Positions 1-8,948 of a stretch of DNA of 64,000 bases are shown piece after piece. The stretch covers positions 2,170,001-2,234,000 of the forward strand of contig NZ_CP094657.1 of assembly GCF_023920705.1 (NCBI RefSeq), given 5' to 3'. Source of the stretch: Acinetobacter sp. XS-4. GTDB lineage: Bacteria > Pseudomonadota > Gammaproteobacteria > Pseudomonadales > Moraxellaceae. How positions within the stretch are numbered: position 1 is the first letter of the stretch; the number at the start of each line of letters is the position of its first letter. The notes beneath the pieces were generated by a model, which worked only from the letters and a program-made list of their open reading frames with translations, was not told the DNA's origin and made no database searches. The position numbers were made by a program, and so were the translations under genes.

Positions 1-26
1 CAAATACACCAATAAGAGATATTAAG

Positions 27-1199
27 ATGAGTTCAATTGTTATAGTTTCAGGTAGCCGTACTGCAATGGGCGGTTTTCAAGGCAGTCTATCCGCTTTAAC
101 CGCACCAGAACTTGGCGCTGCTGTAATTCGCGAATCTATTCAACGTGCAGGTGTTGCACCAGACCAAGTAGATGAAGTTATTTTTGGTTGCGTATTGAGT
201 GCAGGTATTGGCCAAGGCCCCGCTCGTCAGGCGATGCGTAAAGCTGGTGTACCAGATCATGTGGGTGCAGTCACCATTAATAAATTGTGTGGTTCTGCAA
301 TGAAAGCTGTATTAATGGCATCAGACACCTTAAAAGCTGGTAGTGCTAACATTATTGTTGCAGGTGGTATGGAGTCTATGACCAATGCGCCTTATATTTT
401 GCCGAAAGCTCGCGGTGGTTACCGTATGGGACACGGTGAAATTAAAGACCATATGTTTTTAGATGGCCTTGAAGATGCAGAAACAGGCCGTTTAATGGGT
501 TCTTTTGCTCAAGACATGGCAAATACCAAAGGTTTTACACGTGAGCAAATGGATAATTTTGCAATTTCTTCTTTGAAAAAAGCGCAAACTGCCATTACCC
601 AAGGTTACTTCAAAGAAGAGATTGTTCCTGTTGAAGTAAAAACACGTAAAGGTGTCGAAGTTATTGATCAAGATGAGCAACCATTAAAAGCTAATCTTGA
701 GAAGATTCCAACATTGCGCCCAGCTTTTAGTAAAGATGGAACAATTACAGCTGCAAACTCAAGCTCAATTTCTGACGGTGCTGCTGCGTTAGTACTCACC
801 ACTGAAGAATATGCTCAAAGCCATGGCTTAAATACTTTGGCAAAAATTGTTGCAACTTCTACTCACTCACAGCATCCAAGTGAATTTACCATTGCTCCGA
901 TTACTGCGATTCAAAAAGTGCTTGAGCGCGCCGGCTGGTCTGTTGACGAGGTAGATGCTTGGGAAATTAATGAAGCTTTTGCAATGGTGGCAATGGCACC
1001 AATTCATGATTTAGGTATCGATGAAGCAAAAGTCAACGTACATGGTGGTGCTTGTGCTTTAGGACACCCAATTGGAGCAACTGGCTCAAGAATTATTCTT
1101 TCTCTTATCTATGCTTTAAAACGCCTCGGTAAAAAGAAAGGTGTTGCTGCGTTATGTATTGGTGGCGGTGAAGCTACAGCTGTCGCAATTGAAATCTAA
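27..1199 (+). CDS. acetyl-CoA acetyltransferase (thiolase II)
   Basis: A 390-residue thiolase that condenses two acetyl-CoA to acetoacetyl-CoA or cleaves it in the reverse direction. All thiolase signatures are visible: the nucleophilic Cys88 in NKLCGSAMK, the NEAFA loop, GGACALGHPIGATGSR with His347, and CIGGGE with the second catalytic Cys377. Length is typical of biosynthetic or acetoacetate-degrading thiolases. The ATG follows AAGAGATATTAAG, an acceptable ribosome-binding site. Only 26 bases precede it, so any operon partner lies outside the window. The family is certain. Whether it serves acetoacetate breakdown or another acyl-CoA pathway is not shown by the sequence. Confidence 0.93.
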   Translation: MSSIVIVSGSRTAMGGFQGSLSALTAPELGAAVIRESIQRAGVAPDQVDEVIFGCVLSAGIGQGPARQAMRKAGVPDHVGAVTINKLCGSAMKAVLMASDTLKAGSANIIVAGGMESMTNAPYILPKARGGYRMGHGEIKDHMFLDGLEDAETGRLMGSFAQDMANTKGFTREQMDNFAISSLKKAQTAITQGYFKEEIVPVEVKTRKGVEVIDQDEQPLKANLEKIPTLRPAFSKDGTITAANSSSISDGAAALVLTTEEYAQSHGLNTLAKIVATSTHSQHPSEFTIAPITAIQKVLERAGWSVDEVDAWEINEAFAMVAMAPIHDLGIDEAKVNVHGGACALGHPIGATGSRIILSLIYALKRLGKKKGVAALCIGGGEATAVAIEI

Positions 1200-1214
1200 A
1201 AATCAAATCGCATA

Positions 1215-1249
1215 GAAGATGTAAGCTTTTTCCTTACATCTTCTTTTTT
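1215..1249 (+). terminator. Rho-independent terminator after the thiolase
   Basis: An 11-bp perfect stem, GAAGATGTAAG paired with CTTACATCTTC, is followed by a T run. The T run overlaps the stop codon of the convergent LysR gene. Confidence 0.85.
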
Positions 1250-2171
1250 AGACTTTAAAAAGTTCATAACAGGTTTGACGGAACCATTTATGACTACTTT
1301 TATGATGGCAAGACATATGCCAATGTTGTTTAACATCATACGTTGGGAAGTCTAGAGGTGCTGGTAAAATCTGTAAATTTTCTCGAACTAATAAGACTTG
1401 GCTTAAATAATACGGCACCGTTGCAATCGCATCTGTTTCTTGAACAACTAATCCTACCCCTAGATAACTTGGTAACCGAATTAGAATATTTCTATCTAAT
1501 CCTTTGTTCTGTAATTCATTTTTAATATGGTAATGGCCAATACCTGCATCAATATCAATATGATATTCACGCATATAATCATCTAAAGTAAAATTATTTG
1601 GGTCTAAACGAGGGTGGCTCTTAGAGCTAATCACAACATAATGTTGTTTGAAAAACTTCTGCTGGTAAAAGCCTTCTTCTAATTGGGGTAAAAAGCCAAT
1701 TGCAAGGTCAATTTCACCATTTGCCATTTGATAGCTAGTTTCTGGTGTAATGGGCCGAATATTCAACCGAATTAAAGGCGCTTTCTCTTTTAAATAGTTG
1801 GTTAATTGCGGCAATAGAACCAGATGGGACACATCTGTCATCGCAATTGTAAAAAGTTGATCCGAGGTAAGTGGGTCAAAGTTCACACTAAAGTTATTAA
1901 TGCTTTCAACTTTATCAATCACTTCACTAATGAGCGGAAAGATTTCTTTAGCCAATTCGGTTGGAATCATTTCATTTCCAACACGAATAAAAAGTGGATC
2001 ATTAAAATGCTGACGGATTTTGTTCAGTCCATTACTAACACTCGGTTGTGTAAGGCCAATAGCATCGGCAGCCATTGAAACGCTTTTAAACCGATAAATA
2101 TGATAAAAAATATTTAGTAATCTACTATCTAGATCGAACAAAATTGTCTCCGTCTGGATCAAATAATCCAT
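1248..2171 (-). CDS. LysR-family transcriptional regulator
   Basis: A 307-residue LysR-type regulator. The N-terminal winged helix-turn-helix spans roughly residues 17-76, with the typical SVSMAADAIGLTQPSVSNGL recognition region. A type-2 periplasmic-binding-like effector domain follows (about 100-300). It converges on the thiolase gene and shares its terminator region, so it is not divergent from the gene it would classically control. Its target is therefore unknown. Start ATG at 2171; the upstream ribosome-binding site is weak. Family confident, ligand not assignable. Confidence 0.88.
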   Translation of the reverse strand: MDYLIQTETILFDLDSRLLNIFYHIYRFKSVSMAADAIGLTQPSVSNGLNKIRQHFNDPLFIRVGNEMIPTELAKEIFPLISEVIDKVESINNFSVNFDPLTSDQLFTIAMTDVSHLVLLPQLTNYLKEKAPLIRLNIRPITPETSYQMANGEIDLAIGFLPQLEEGFYQQKFFKQHYVVISSKSHPRLDPNNFTLDDYMREYHIDIDAGIGHYHIKNELQNKGLDRNILIRLPSYLGVGLVVQETDAIATVPYYLSQVLLVRENLQILPAPLDFPTYDVKQHWHMSCHHKSSHKWFRQTCYELFKV

Positions 2172-2375
2172 TCAAAAAGGACTAAAAACAGATTTAGCTT
2201 AGATAAAAATGCTAAACCTGTTTTTAAATTATTGATGTATCGTCTAAATTAACAAAGAATTTAGACCATCGGCAATGCTTTATAAAGCCTTTCATCATAA
2301 AGACAAAAGCATAGCCTCTTTATTGGGTCACTTTGTATATAAATCTAGTGAATACAGCTCATATGGTTATAAATT

Positions 2376-3269
2376 TTAATCATGCTGAATTTGAAAACCT
2401 TTCCAGATTTGCTGAACTGCTTTGTTATCACTCAAATTATTTTTAAAAATATAAATATCTTGAGGAAGACAATACTCATGATGATCTAACATGACCAATT
2501 TTCCGTTAGCGAGATCTTCTTCTACATTGATTTTTGGAATCCATGCAACCCCTAAACCTTGTAATACCAGCTCTTTCAAATTGGTAGCATTGTCAGTCTC
2601 ATATAAGGTTTTATAAATCAATTTACCTTCAATCAGCTGATCTACCAATTTTCGCAAATAAGCATGTTTACTATAAGCAAGCAAAGAAAAATTAGTCTGA
2701 ATTGTATGCTTAGGCGTATGGTCGGCTTCCGTAGCTGACACAGGAACAATCTCAGTTTCAGCAATCTTAATCCCGCTTAAAATATCATCACCAACACGAT
2801 TAATATTTGAGCGATCTGCATAACAAATCATAAAATCGCAGGCACCTTCTTTTAAAAGGGATAAGCCTTCACCACTATTGGTCGCGACAATTTCGATTTT
2901 TAAATCACGCATAAACGTTGGAAATTTTTTTAAAAAAGTCGTTAAAAAACCAGAAGCTAATGAGTGAACTACACAGAAACGAATCGTAGATTCGGTTTCA
3001 TTTTTAATATTTTTAATCAGCTTGGCGGTCTCTTCCACCTGCTTCTCAATATTTTTAGACATCACCAGCATAATTCGCCCGATGTCTGTAAATTCAATAT
3101 TATTTTTATTATTTCTAATAATAACTTCAGCTCCAATCATCTCTTCTATTTGCTGAATTCTACGCGTAAAAGCAGATTGGCTAATAAATCGTTTTTCTGC
3201 TGCTTTTGAAATAGAACGTTCTCGCTCTAATGTCAAAAGGTCCTCGACCCAACGTACTTCTAAATTCAT
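2376..3269 (-). CDS. LysR-family transcriptional regulator
   Basis: A LysR-type regulator of 297 residues if the second Met is used. The helix-turn-helix is near residues 18-60 (SISKAAEKRFISQSAFTRRI), followed by the effector-binding domain. An ATG nine bases further upstream (3278) is in frame, but its AAGGGA sits directly against it. The same AAGGGA is about nine bases from the ATG at 3269, so the shorter start is preferred. The gene sits alone between AT-rich gaps, with no obvious divergent target. The effector is unknown. Confidence 0.86.
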   Translation of the reverse strand: MNLEVRWVEDLLTLERERSISKAAEKRFISQSAFTRRIQQIEEMIGAEVIIRNNKNNIEFTDIGRIMLVMSKNIEKQVEETAKLIKNIKNETESTIRFCVVHSLASGFLTTFLKKFPTFMRDLKIEIVATNSGEGLSLLKEGACDFMICYADRSNINRVGDDILSGIKIAETEIVPVSATEADHTPKHTIQTNFSLLAYSKHAYLRKLVDQLIEGKLIYKTLYETDNATNLKELVLQGLGVAWIPKINVEEDLANGKLVMLDHHEYCLPQDIYIFKNNLSDNKAVQQIWKGFQIQHD

Positions 3270-3814
3270 TTTATGCATTCCCTTTTTATAGTTATGTCCT
3301 TAATTTGTCTGGTTGGGAAGCTGAATAAATAACTGAATAGATGAATGGAAAATATAAAACATGGGAGTACCTGCAAAAATGCGATGGAAGAATGGCAAAG
3401 CCAAACAATAAAAGTATGTATTTAATAATTCTGACATAGAAAAGAGTGTAAGAGAATAAAAGACTTTGATTTAACTCAACAACTCATACAAATATAAAAT
3501 TCTTGTAGTAAAAACTATTTTAAATCAATAATTAAATCTAATATAACCTAGGTAAATGTACATTTTATCTTTAATAAAAAATAAAAATATTCCTAGGCTT
3601 TCATTGTGCTTTTTTTTTGATAAAAAAAGTCCGCACCTTGGGGAAGAATACGGACTGTAAAACTAAAATGTTGCTAATTTGATCATTTCAGGATTTAAGC
3701 TTTCTGACCTAATGAACTTGTTCAAATCAGAAGATATATTTGCAGTATAGTTCAACTAAATAAACCTGACTATTCTACTAAAGTATCTATTCGAGATCGA
3801 ACTGAACTAAATTT
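3270..3814. other. intergenic region, 545 bp
   Basis: AT-rich region with no supportable gene. It holds a minus-strand terminator-like hairpin (3620-3656) and, upstream of it, an imperfect inverted repeat near 3703-3731 (TCTGA ... TCAGA). Nothing else is recognisable. Confidence 0.6.
3620..3656 (-). terminator. Rho-independent terminator, minus strand
   Basis: Read on the minus strand, AGTCCG pairs with CGGACT around a 17-base loop and is followed by TTTTTTT. It lies about 160 bp beyond the stop of the 75-residue gene at 3815-4042. The stem is short and the loop long. Confidence 0.5.
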
Positions 3815-4042
3815 CTAATATTCACCAATCAGATAATATAGCTTTCTTGAAATTTCAACCATCATATTCGCTGTATATTGAGTAATTTCAAAAACTTGCT
3901 TTTTCTGTGGATTAAATACCATATTATCTTTTTCATCACTAAAAAAGATATAAGTGGTGTATTTATCCATGTGATGGATATGCTCTTTTAAGCTTACTTT
4001 TTCCCCAGAATTGGGATCATAGGCGATAAACTTCATTCTCAT
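3815..4042 (-). CDS. small hypothetical protein, 75 aa
   Basis: An unrecognised 75-residue protein beginning MRMKFIAYDP, with a charged centre and no signal peptide or membrane segment. An in-frame second Met lies at residue 3. The frame looks like a real soluble small protein (mixed Tyr, Phe, Lys, Glu) rather than a shadow, and nothing overlaps it. A minus-strand hairpin lies about 160 bp downstream. No function can be assigned. Confidence 0.55.
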   Translation of the reverse strand: MRMKFIAYDPNSGEKVSLKEHIHHMDKYTTYIFFSDEKDNMVFNPQKKQVFEITQYTANMMVEISRKLYYLIGEY

Positions 4043-4146
4043 GAATTTTGTCTCTATACATACAGTCTTTTATCTAAATTTAAATAAAATTTAGATAAAA
4101 CAATATTTTGATGGATAATATAAAATGGTTAATCTAAAAACTAAGG

Positions 4147-4329
4147 CTACTTATAAGATATTGGTACAATACTATTTGCCTTGTTTACAGAGGTTTCAGC
4201 AGAAGCGATAGATTGCTCGGCGTCTTTAAGTAAACGAGAAGTTTTAGACTCACTTTTTTCTTCACCATGAAAAAGTACATAGTATGTAAAACTACCCAAA
4301 ATGATTAATGCGGCTGTGACTTTTAACAT
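4147..4329 (-). CDS. small membrane-anchored coiled-coil protein, 60 aa
   Basis: A 60-residue protein. Residues 2-20 form one hydrophobic helix (MLKVTAALIILGSFTYYVL), followed by a charged, Ala/Ser-rich helix with heptad-like spacing (LLKDAEQSIASAETSVNKA) and the ending IVPIS. This architecture and the LL-x-x-AE-x-S pattern match the small protein at 53419-53652, so the two look like paralogues. It is probably anchored in the inner membrane with the helix in the periplasm. Function unknown. Confidence 0.6.
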   Translation of the reverse strand: MLKVTAALIILGSFTYYVLFHGEEKSESKTSRLLKDAEQSIASAETSVNKANSIVPISYK

Positions 4330-4742
4330 AAACTTAAAAACTAAGATTTTTTCGTATTATAGTGCCTTTTATGTGAAATGCATCACATTTTTATATAAAT
4401 TTGTTAGATAAGCTACACTTCAAGTTTCATTGTTCTCGTTAATTTAGTTGATATTTCATTTAAATTAACGAATCTAGATTTTCTCATGCAGTTCTTTTTT
4501 AAATTGGATCATCATTTACTTCATCGTAAAAATTTTTATATTAAATTTATCTAAACAGTAAGCTATTAATTTACAAAATAAAATTTAGATTTAATTCATG
4601 AAGAAAAATTCTATTTTATTTTTAGGTTTAAAAAATAAGAAAATTGATATGCAAAAAATGCATAATTAACTTAATAAATGCATTAGAAGTGAAGCATTTC
4701 GAAATCTAATATGAATTATCTACTCTACTAATTCGAAGTTTA
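4330..4742. other. intergenic region upstream of aspA, 413 bp
   Basis: Very AT-rich region between the divergent small membrane protein and aspA. It should hold promoters for both. The only structured element seen is the inverted repeat at 4657-4684. No gene is supportable. Confidence 0.5.
4657..4684. promoter_or_regulatory. inverted repeat upstream of aspA (possible operator)
   Basis: AATGCAT and its exact complement ATGCATT are separated by 14 bases, about 60 bp before the aspA start. The spacing is compatible with a dimeric regulator site. In DNA this AT-rich, chance occurrence is possible. Confidence 0.25.
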
Positions 4743-6161
4743 ATGATGAACGCTGAAATTACCACCCGTATTGAGAAGGATCTTATTGGTTATAGAGAAA
4801 TCAATAATAATGATTATTACGGAGTTCAAACATTACGTGCTTTAGAAAACTTTAACTTAACCCAAAGCAAAGTTGGAAATTTCCCTCATTTAATTAAAGC
4901 ATTAGCAATGGTAAAGCTTGCTTGTGCCGAAGCTAACTATAATCTAAAAAGCTTAGATCAAACTAAATTTGAAGCGATTGAATACAGTTGTAATCAACTT
5001 ATTCGTGGTAATTTTCACGACCAGTTCCCGATTGATATGATGCAAGGTGGTGCTGGTACTTCAACCAATATGAATGCAAATGAAGTATTGGCGAATGTTG
5101 CTTTAGAATATATGGGACATTCTAAAGGTCAATATCAATATCTACATCCAAATAACGACATCAACATGTCGCAGTCAACAAATGACGTGTACCCTACTGC
5201 GATTCGCTTAGGTTTGTTATTAAACTTAGATGAGCTAAATCTTCCTTTTAATAACTTAATTTTAAGTTTCCGTAATAAATCTCAAGAGTTTGCTCACATC
5301 TTAAAAATGGGTCGTACTCAGTTACAAGATGCTGTACCTATGACGTTAGGTCAAGAGTTTGGCGCTTTTGCGGTAACTTTACAAAAAGATCTTGAACAAA
5401 TTAATACGCTTATTCCAAATGTTTTAGCTTATATGAACCTTGGTGGTACGGCGATTGGTACGGGAATTACCACTGAATATAGTTACCGTGAACTTGCGAT
5501 TCAAGCACTTGCAAAAATTTCTGGTAAGAAAATTAAGTCTGCTCCTGATCTAATCGAAGCAACTTCAGATATGGGTGACTTTGTTCTTTTATCTGGTTTA
5601 TTAAAGCGTACAGCAACTAAACTTTCAAAAATTGCTAACGACTTGCGTTTACTTTCAAGTGGTCCACGTACTGGTATCAATGAAATTAACTTAGAAGCAC
5701 GTCAACCGGGTAGTTCGATCATGCCAGGTAAAGTAAACCCAGTTATTCCTGAAGCGATGAACCTTGCTTGCTTCCAGATTATTGCAAATGATTTGGCTGT
5801 AACTTTAGCTGCTGAAGCTGGTCAATTACAGTTGAATGCAATGGAACCACTTATTGCATTCAAACTATTTGAATCTATGGATTTGCTTGGTAACGCGATG
5901 GCAATGTTCCAAAGTAAATGTATTGATACGATTACTGCGAACCCTGAGCACTGTAAAGCGTTAGTTGAAAACTCAATTGGTATTGTGACTGCACTTAACC
6001 CATATTTAGGTTATGAAACTACAACTCGTATTGCTAAAACTGCAAACGAAACTGGACAAAGTGTATTGGCACTCGTTCAGAACGAAGGCTTATTATCAGC
6101 ACAAGTGCTTGATGATATCTTGTCGATTAATAATATGGTTAAACCAAAAATGTCGGCTTAA
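4743..6161 (+). CDS. aspA: aspartate ammonia-lyase
   Basis: A 472-residue member of the fumarase/aspartase superfamily that deaminates L-aspartate to fumarate and ammonia in the cytoplasm. Conserved blocks are GTSTNMN (105-111), STNDVYP (145-151), GRTQLQDAVP (190-199) and the mobile catalytic loop GSSIMPGKVNP (323-333). Length matches AspA (about 470). The gene starts with two consecutive ATG codons after a GAAG motif; either could be used. It stands alone and is closed by a strong terminator. Class II fumarase is the main alternative but is less likely given the overall sequence. Confidence 0.9.
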   Translation: MMNAEITTRIEKDLIGYREINNNDYYGVQTLRALENFNLTQSKVGNFPHLIKALAMVKLACAEANYNLKSLDQTKFEAIEYSCNQLIRGNFHDQFPIDMMQGGAGTSTNMNANEVLANVALEYMGHSKGQYQYLHPNNDINMSQSTNDVYPTAIRLGLLLNLDELNLPFNNLILSFRNKSQEFAHILKMGRTQLQDAVPMTLGQEFGAFAVTLQKDLEQINTLIPNVLAYMNLGGTAIGTGITTEYSYRELAIQALAKISGKKIKSAPDLIEATSDMGDFVLLSGLLKRTATKLSKIANDLRLLSSGPRTGINEINLEARQPGSSIMPGKVNPVIPEAMNLACFQIIANDLAVTLAAEAGQLQLNAMEPLIAFKLFESMDLLGNAMAMFQSKCIDTITANPEHCKALVENSIGIVTALNPYLGYETTTRIAKTANETGQSVLALVQNEGLLSAQVLDDILSINNMVKPKMSA

Positions 6162-6172
6162 TTCCTAAAAAT

Positions 6173-6203
6173 AAAAAAGGAGCTTTTATAAGCTCCTTTT
6201 TAT
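6173..6203. terminator. bidirectional terminator, aspA / TonB receptor
   Basis: AAAAAGGAGCTT pairs with AAGCTCCTTTTT around a short loop, with A and T runs on either side, so it can work on both strands between the two convergent genes. Confidence 0.85.
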
Positions 6204-6215
6204 TTGTTCTATACT

Positions 6216-8393
6216 TTAAAAACTGAAAGTTGTAGAGAACTGAGCTGTACGCGGATTACCTAAGAATAAATAGTCATCCCCCATAAATGCTCCTACATCA
6301 CGCCAATATTTCTTATTAAATAAGTTATCAATATTGAATCTAAAAGTAGTGTCATGCCCAGCAAAATTTGTTTTATAGGCAGCACCAATATTAAAGACAC
6401 TGTACCCGCCTACTTTTGCAGTTCCCTCTTTATTTGCATATTTACTACTACTGTATTGCATACCACTGAGTAATCTTAACCCTTCAACTGAAGGTACTTT
6501 ATAAGATAACTGCGCAGTTGCGCGTACTTTCGGTACATTTTGAGTTTGATGACCTTTGTAGCTGTCACTATCAATATCAACAAGACGAGATTTCGTGTAG
6601 GTAATGCCAGAGCTTACATCAACTGTATCAGTTAAAGCACCTGTTAAACCTAACTCAACACCTTGATTGTGCTGTTCACCTTGTTCAACAAAATCGAAAG
6701 TTCCATCTGCATTTACTTTGCTATATTGATTGTCTTGTTTTAAATCAAAAATAGCTGCTGTTACCAAGAAGTTTTGTACTTGTTGCTTCACACCAAGTTC
6801 AAATTGTTCAGAATTTCTAGGTGATAAAACTTCTAGAGGATTATTAGCAAACCATGGAGCTTCTCCACCATCCGATAATCCTTTGGCATATGAAGCATAA
6901 AGATTAGTCGTATCAGTTGGGCTATACATGAGAGCTATTTGCGGTAAAAACTTATTTAAATCTGTATCTCGGCTTTGCTGGCCATCTGGCTTATAGGCTT
7001 GCTCATCAAGATGAATAAGTTTTCCACCCAGTAAAGTTGACCATTGATCATTAAATTGAACTCGGTCAGATACAGTAAATGCCGTTTGATCACTCTTTAG
7101 AGCTTTGTAACGATCGCCTGGACTTCCCAATGAAGGATTGTAGTCGACCGTATCTTCATAAATATTGCCTGTTCCTACCGCTACATTCAGAGGTGTATGA
7201 TGCTTTAAGGTTTTATATGTACGTTGTAATTCGAAAGCTACTTGATGCTGAATGTTGCCAGTGTTGAATTGACCATTTAAACCAGCAGAAAACTGGTTAG
7301 TAATACGTGTATCATCTGGGCTACGGAAATCGTAAATATCATAATTACCGTGTTTATCAAAAGTATTGCCTAAACCAGTAACTTCACAATTATCGTTATA
7401 ACATCCCCATGGGAAAGCACTATTATCATCAATCACAACACGGCTTTGTGATGCACTTAAGCTACCATTCCAATGATCGTTAAATGCATATTGATATTTT
7501 AAACTCGCATTTACACTGTTATTTACAACCGGTTTACTCCAAGACTGATACCCCAATAAACGGTCTTGATCTACATTTGTTGGTACTTCTTGCCCATCAA
7601 GCAGTTGATAACCCGGAACTGAACGTTGACTTTGATGCTGAGCTTCAATATCAAACAGTAATTTAGAGCGATCATTAATTTTCCAGTCTAAAGCAACTGA
7701 ACCAAACTCACGTTTACCATTTGCATGATCGACATTTGGGTGAATACTTTCATGCGCTAAATTGACTCGATAGCCAAAATTATCATTAACAAAGCCACCT
7801 ACATCTGTTGCCAGTGTATAACCACCTTCTGAATTTGCATCAACCGTAACAGTTCTAACATCTGCAGGTCTTTTAGTTACATAATTTACAACACCGCCTG
7901 GCGTCGACATGCCACTTTGAATCGCAGAAATACCTTTTAGGATTTCAACTTGCTCTTTATTTTCTAAAGCTACATTTTGCTCGCCACGTATGGTGTGACC
8001 GTTAATGAGATAACTAGAGCCTAAATCGAGTGCAAAACCCCGTGCTACAAAGTTTGGATAGTAGCCAATAGCCGCGTAGCCATCTCCTAATGATGAATCA
8101 TTTTTAATAACATCAGTTAGCGTTTTTGCATGTTGATCTGCGATGCGCTCAGAGGTAATGGTTGTAATAGATGCAGGAACTTTCTTTACATTGCCTGTTT
8201 GAAAACCAGATAAATTAACTTTTTTAGATGTATATAGGGCATCACTATTTTGTGTAGCGTTAACAGTAATCGTTGGGAGCTGCGAAACCTCCGCTTCATT
8301 TGCGTAGACTAAAGATGTCATTAGTGCAATAGATGAAGCTAATGCTGTTTTAGAGCATGTGATGAAGTGAAGATTTAGCGTGTGTCTGTCCAT
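6216..8393 (-). CDS. TonB-dependent siderophore receptor
   Basis: A 725-residue outer-membrane receptor. A signal peptide ends near VYA-NEA (about residue 31). The plug domain lies at about 60-175 (VPASITTITSERI ... LKGISAIQSGMSTPGGVVNY), then a 22-strand barrel ending in the outer-membrane signature FSTTFSF with terminal Phe. The SGMSTPGGVVNYVTKRP element is typical of ferrichrome/hydroxamate/pyoverdine-type TonB receptors. It would import an iron-siderophore complex using TonB-ExbB-ExbD energy. It is monocistronic, with no siderophore biosynthesis or periplasmic genes beside it. No clear Fur box was found upstream. The ligand is not assignable. Confidence 0.9.
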   Translation of the reverse strand: MDRHTLNLHFITCSKTALASSIALMTSLVYANEAEVSQLPTITVNATQNSDALYTSKKVNLSGFQTGNVKKVPASITTITSERIADQHAKTLTDVIKNDSSLGDGYAAIGYYPNFVARGFALDLGSSYLINGHTIRGEQNVALENKEQVEILKGISAIQSGMSTPGGVVNYVTKRPADVRTVTVDANSEGGYTLATDVGGFVNDNFGYRVNLAHESIHPNVDHANGKREFGSVALDWKINDRSKLLFDIEAQHQSQRSVPGYQLLDGQEVPTNVDQDRLLGYQSWSKPVVNNSVNASLKYQYAFNDHWNGSLSASQSRVVIDDNSAFPWGCYNDNCEVTGLGNTFDKHGNYDIYDFRSPDDTRITNQFSAGLNGQFNTGNIQHQVAFELQRTYKTLKHHTPLNVAVGTGNIYEDTVDYNPSLGSPGDRYKALKSDQTAFTVSDRVQFNDQWSTLLGGKLIHLDEQAYKPDGQQSRDTDLNKFLPQIALMYSPTDTTNLYASYAKGLSDGGEAPWFANNPLEVLSPRNSEQFELGVKQQVQNFLVTAAIFDLKQDNQYSKVNADGTFDFVEQGEQHNQGVELGLTGALTDTVDVSSGITYTKSRLVDIDSDSYKGHQTQNVPKVRATAQLSYKVPSVEGLRLLSGMQYSSSKYANKEGTAKVGGYSVFNIGAAYKTNFAGHDTTFRFNIDNLFNKKYWRDVGAFMGDDYLFLGNPRTAQFSTTFSF

Positions 8394-8948
8394 TGAATAA
8401 TTACCTGCCCATACCGTGCATAATATAAGTGTGTTAAAAATCGGAGGTATTCCATATTTTTAGCCACGCAAGAATACAGTGACAAATATCGAGAGACAAC
8501 AAATTATATAAGATTTAGATCAAGTAAATTTTGTGTAATAAAGCGTCATCATTATATGAATTTCATTTATTTTCTTTGAAATTGCGGCTATAACTTTTTA
8601 AGTATTACCAAATAGTCAAAATAAAACTAAGCTCAGAAATAGGCCTAGACCAAAGAGGAATACAATAAAGAAGATGGTTAATAAATTAGATCTTTGATTT
8701 TAAATAAAGTTTATGGTGTCTTGATCAACTCACTAAATTAAGGAATTGTTCGATTATCGGTAAAAATATCTTTAAATCGAACAAAAGATCATAGAATCAC
8801 TAGAATGGAAATTTAAAATTATAAAAAATAAATGGAGAGGAATTCTAAGAAAGTACTCAGGATTGAGTGATATCTAAAGATTCATTCTATTTTCTGGTCA
8901 GTACATCTGAAAATTTCTATTTTTTTTCTTCTAACTGATGGAATATCT
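8394..8948. other. intergenic region between TonB receptor and MFS transporter, 555 bp
   Basis: AT-rich divergent promoter region with no supportable gene. I looked for a Fur-type 19-mer and found only weak partial matches around 8560-8590. No terminator-like hairpin is apparent. Confidence 0.5.

Noticed and set aside
8550..8590. Fur-box-like sequence before the TonB receptor
   Set aside because: Only scattered ATNAT-like triplets; fewer matches than needed to support a site.
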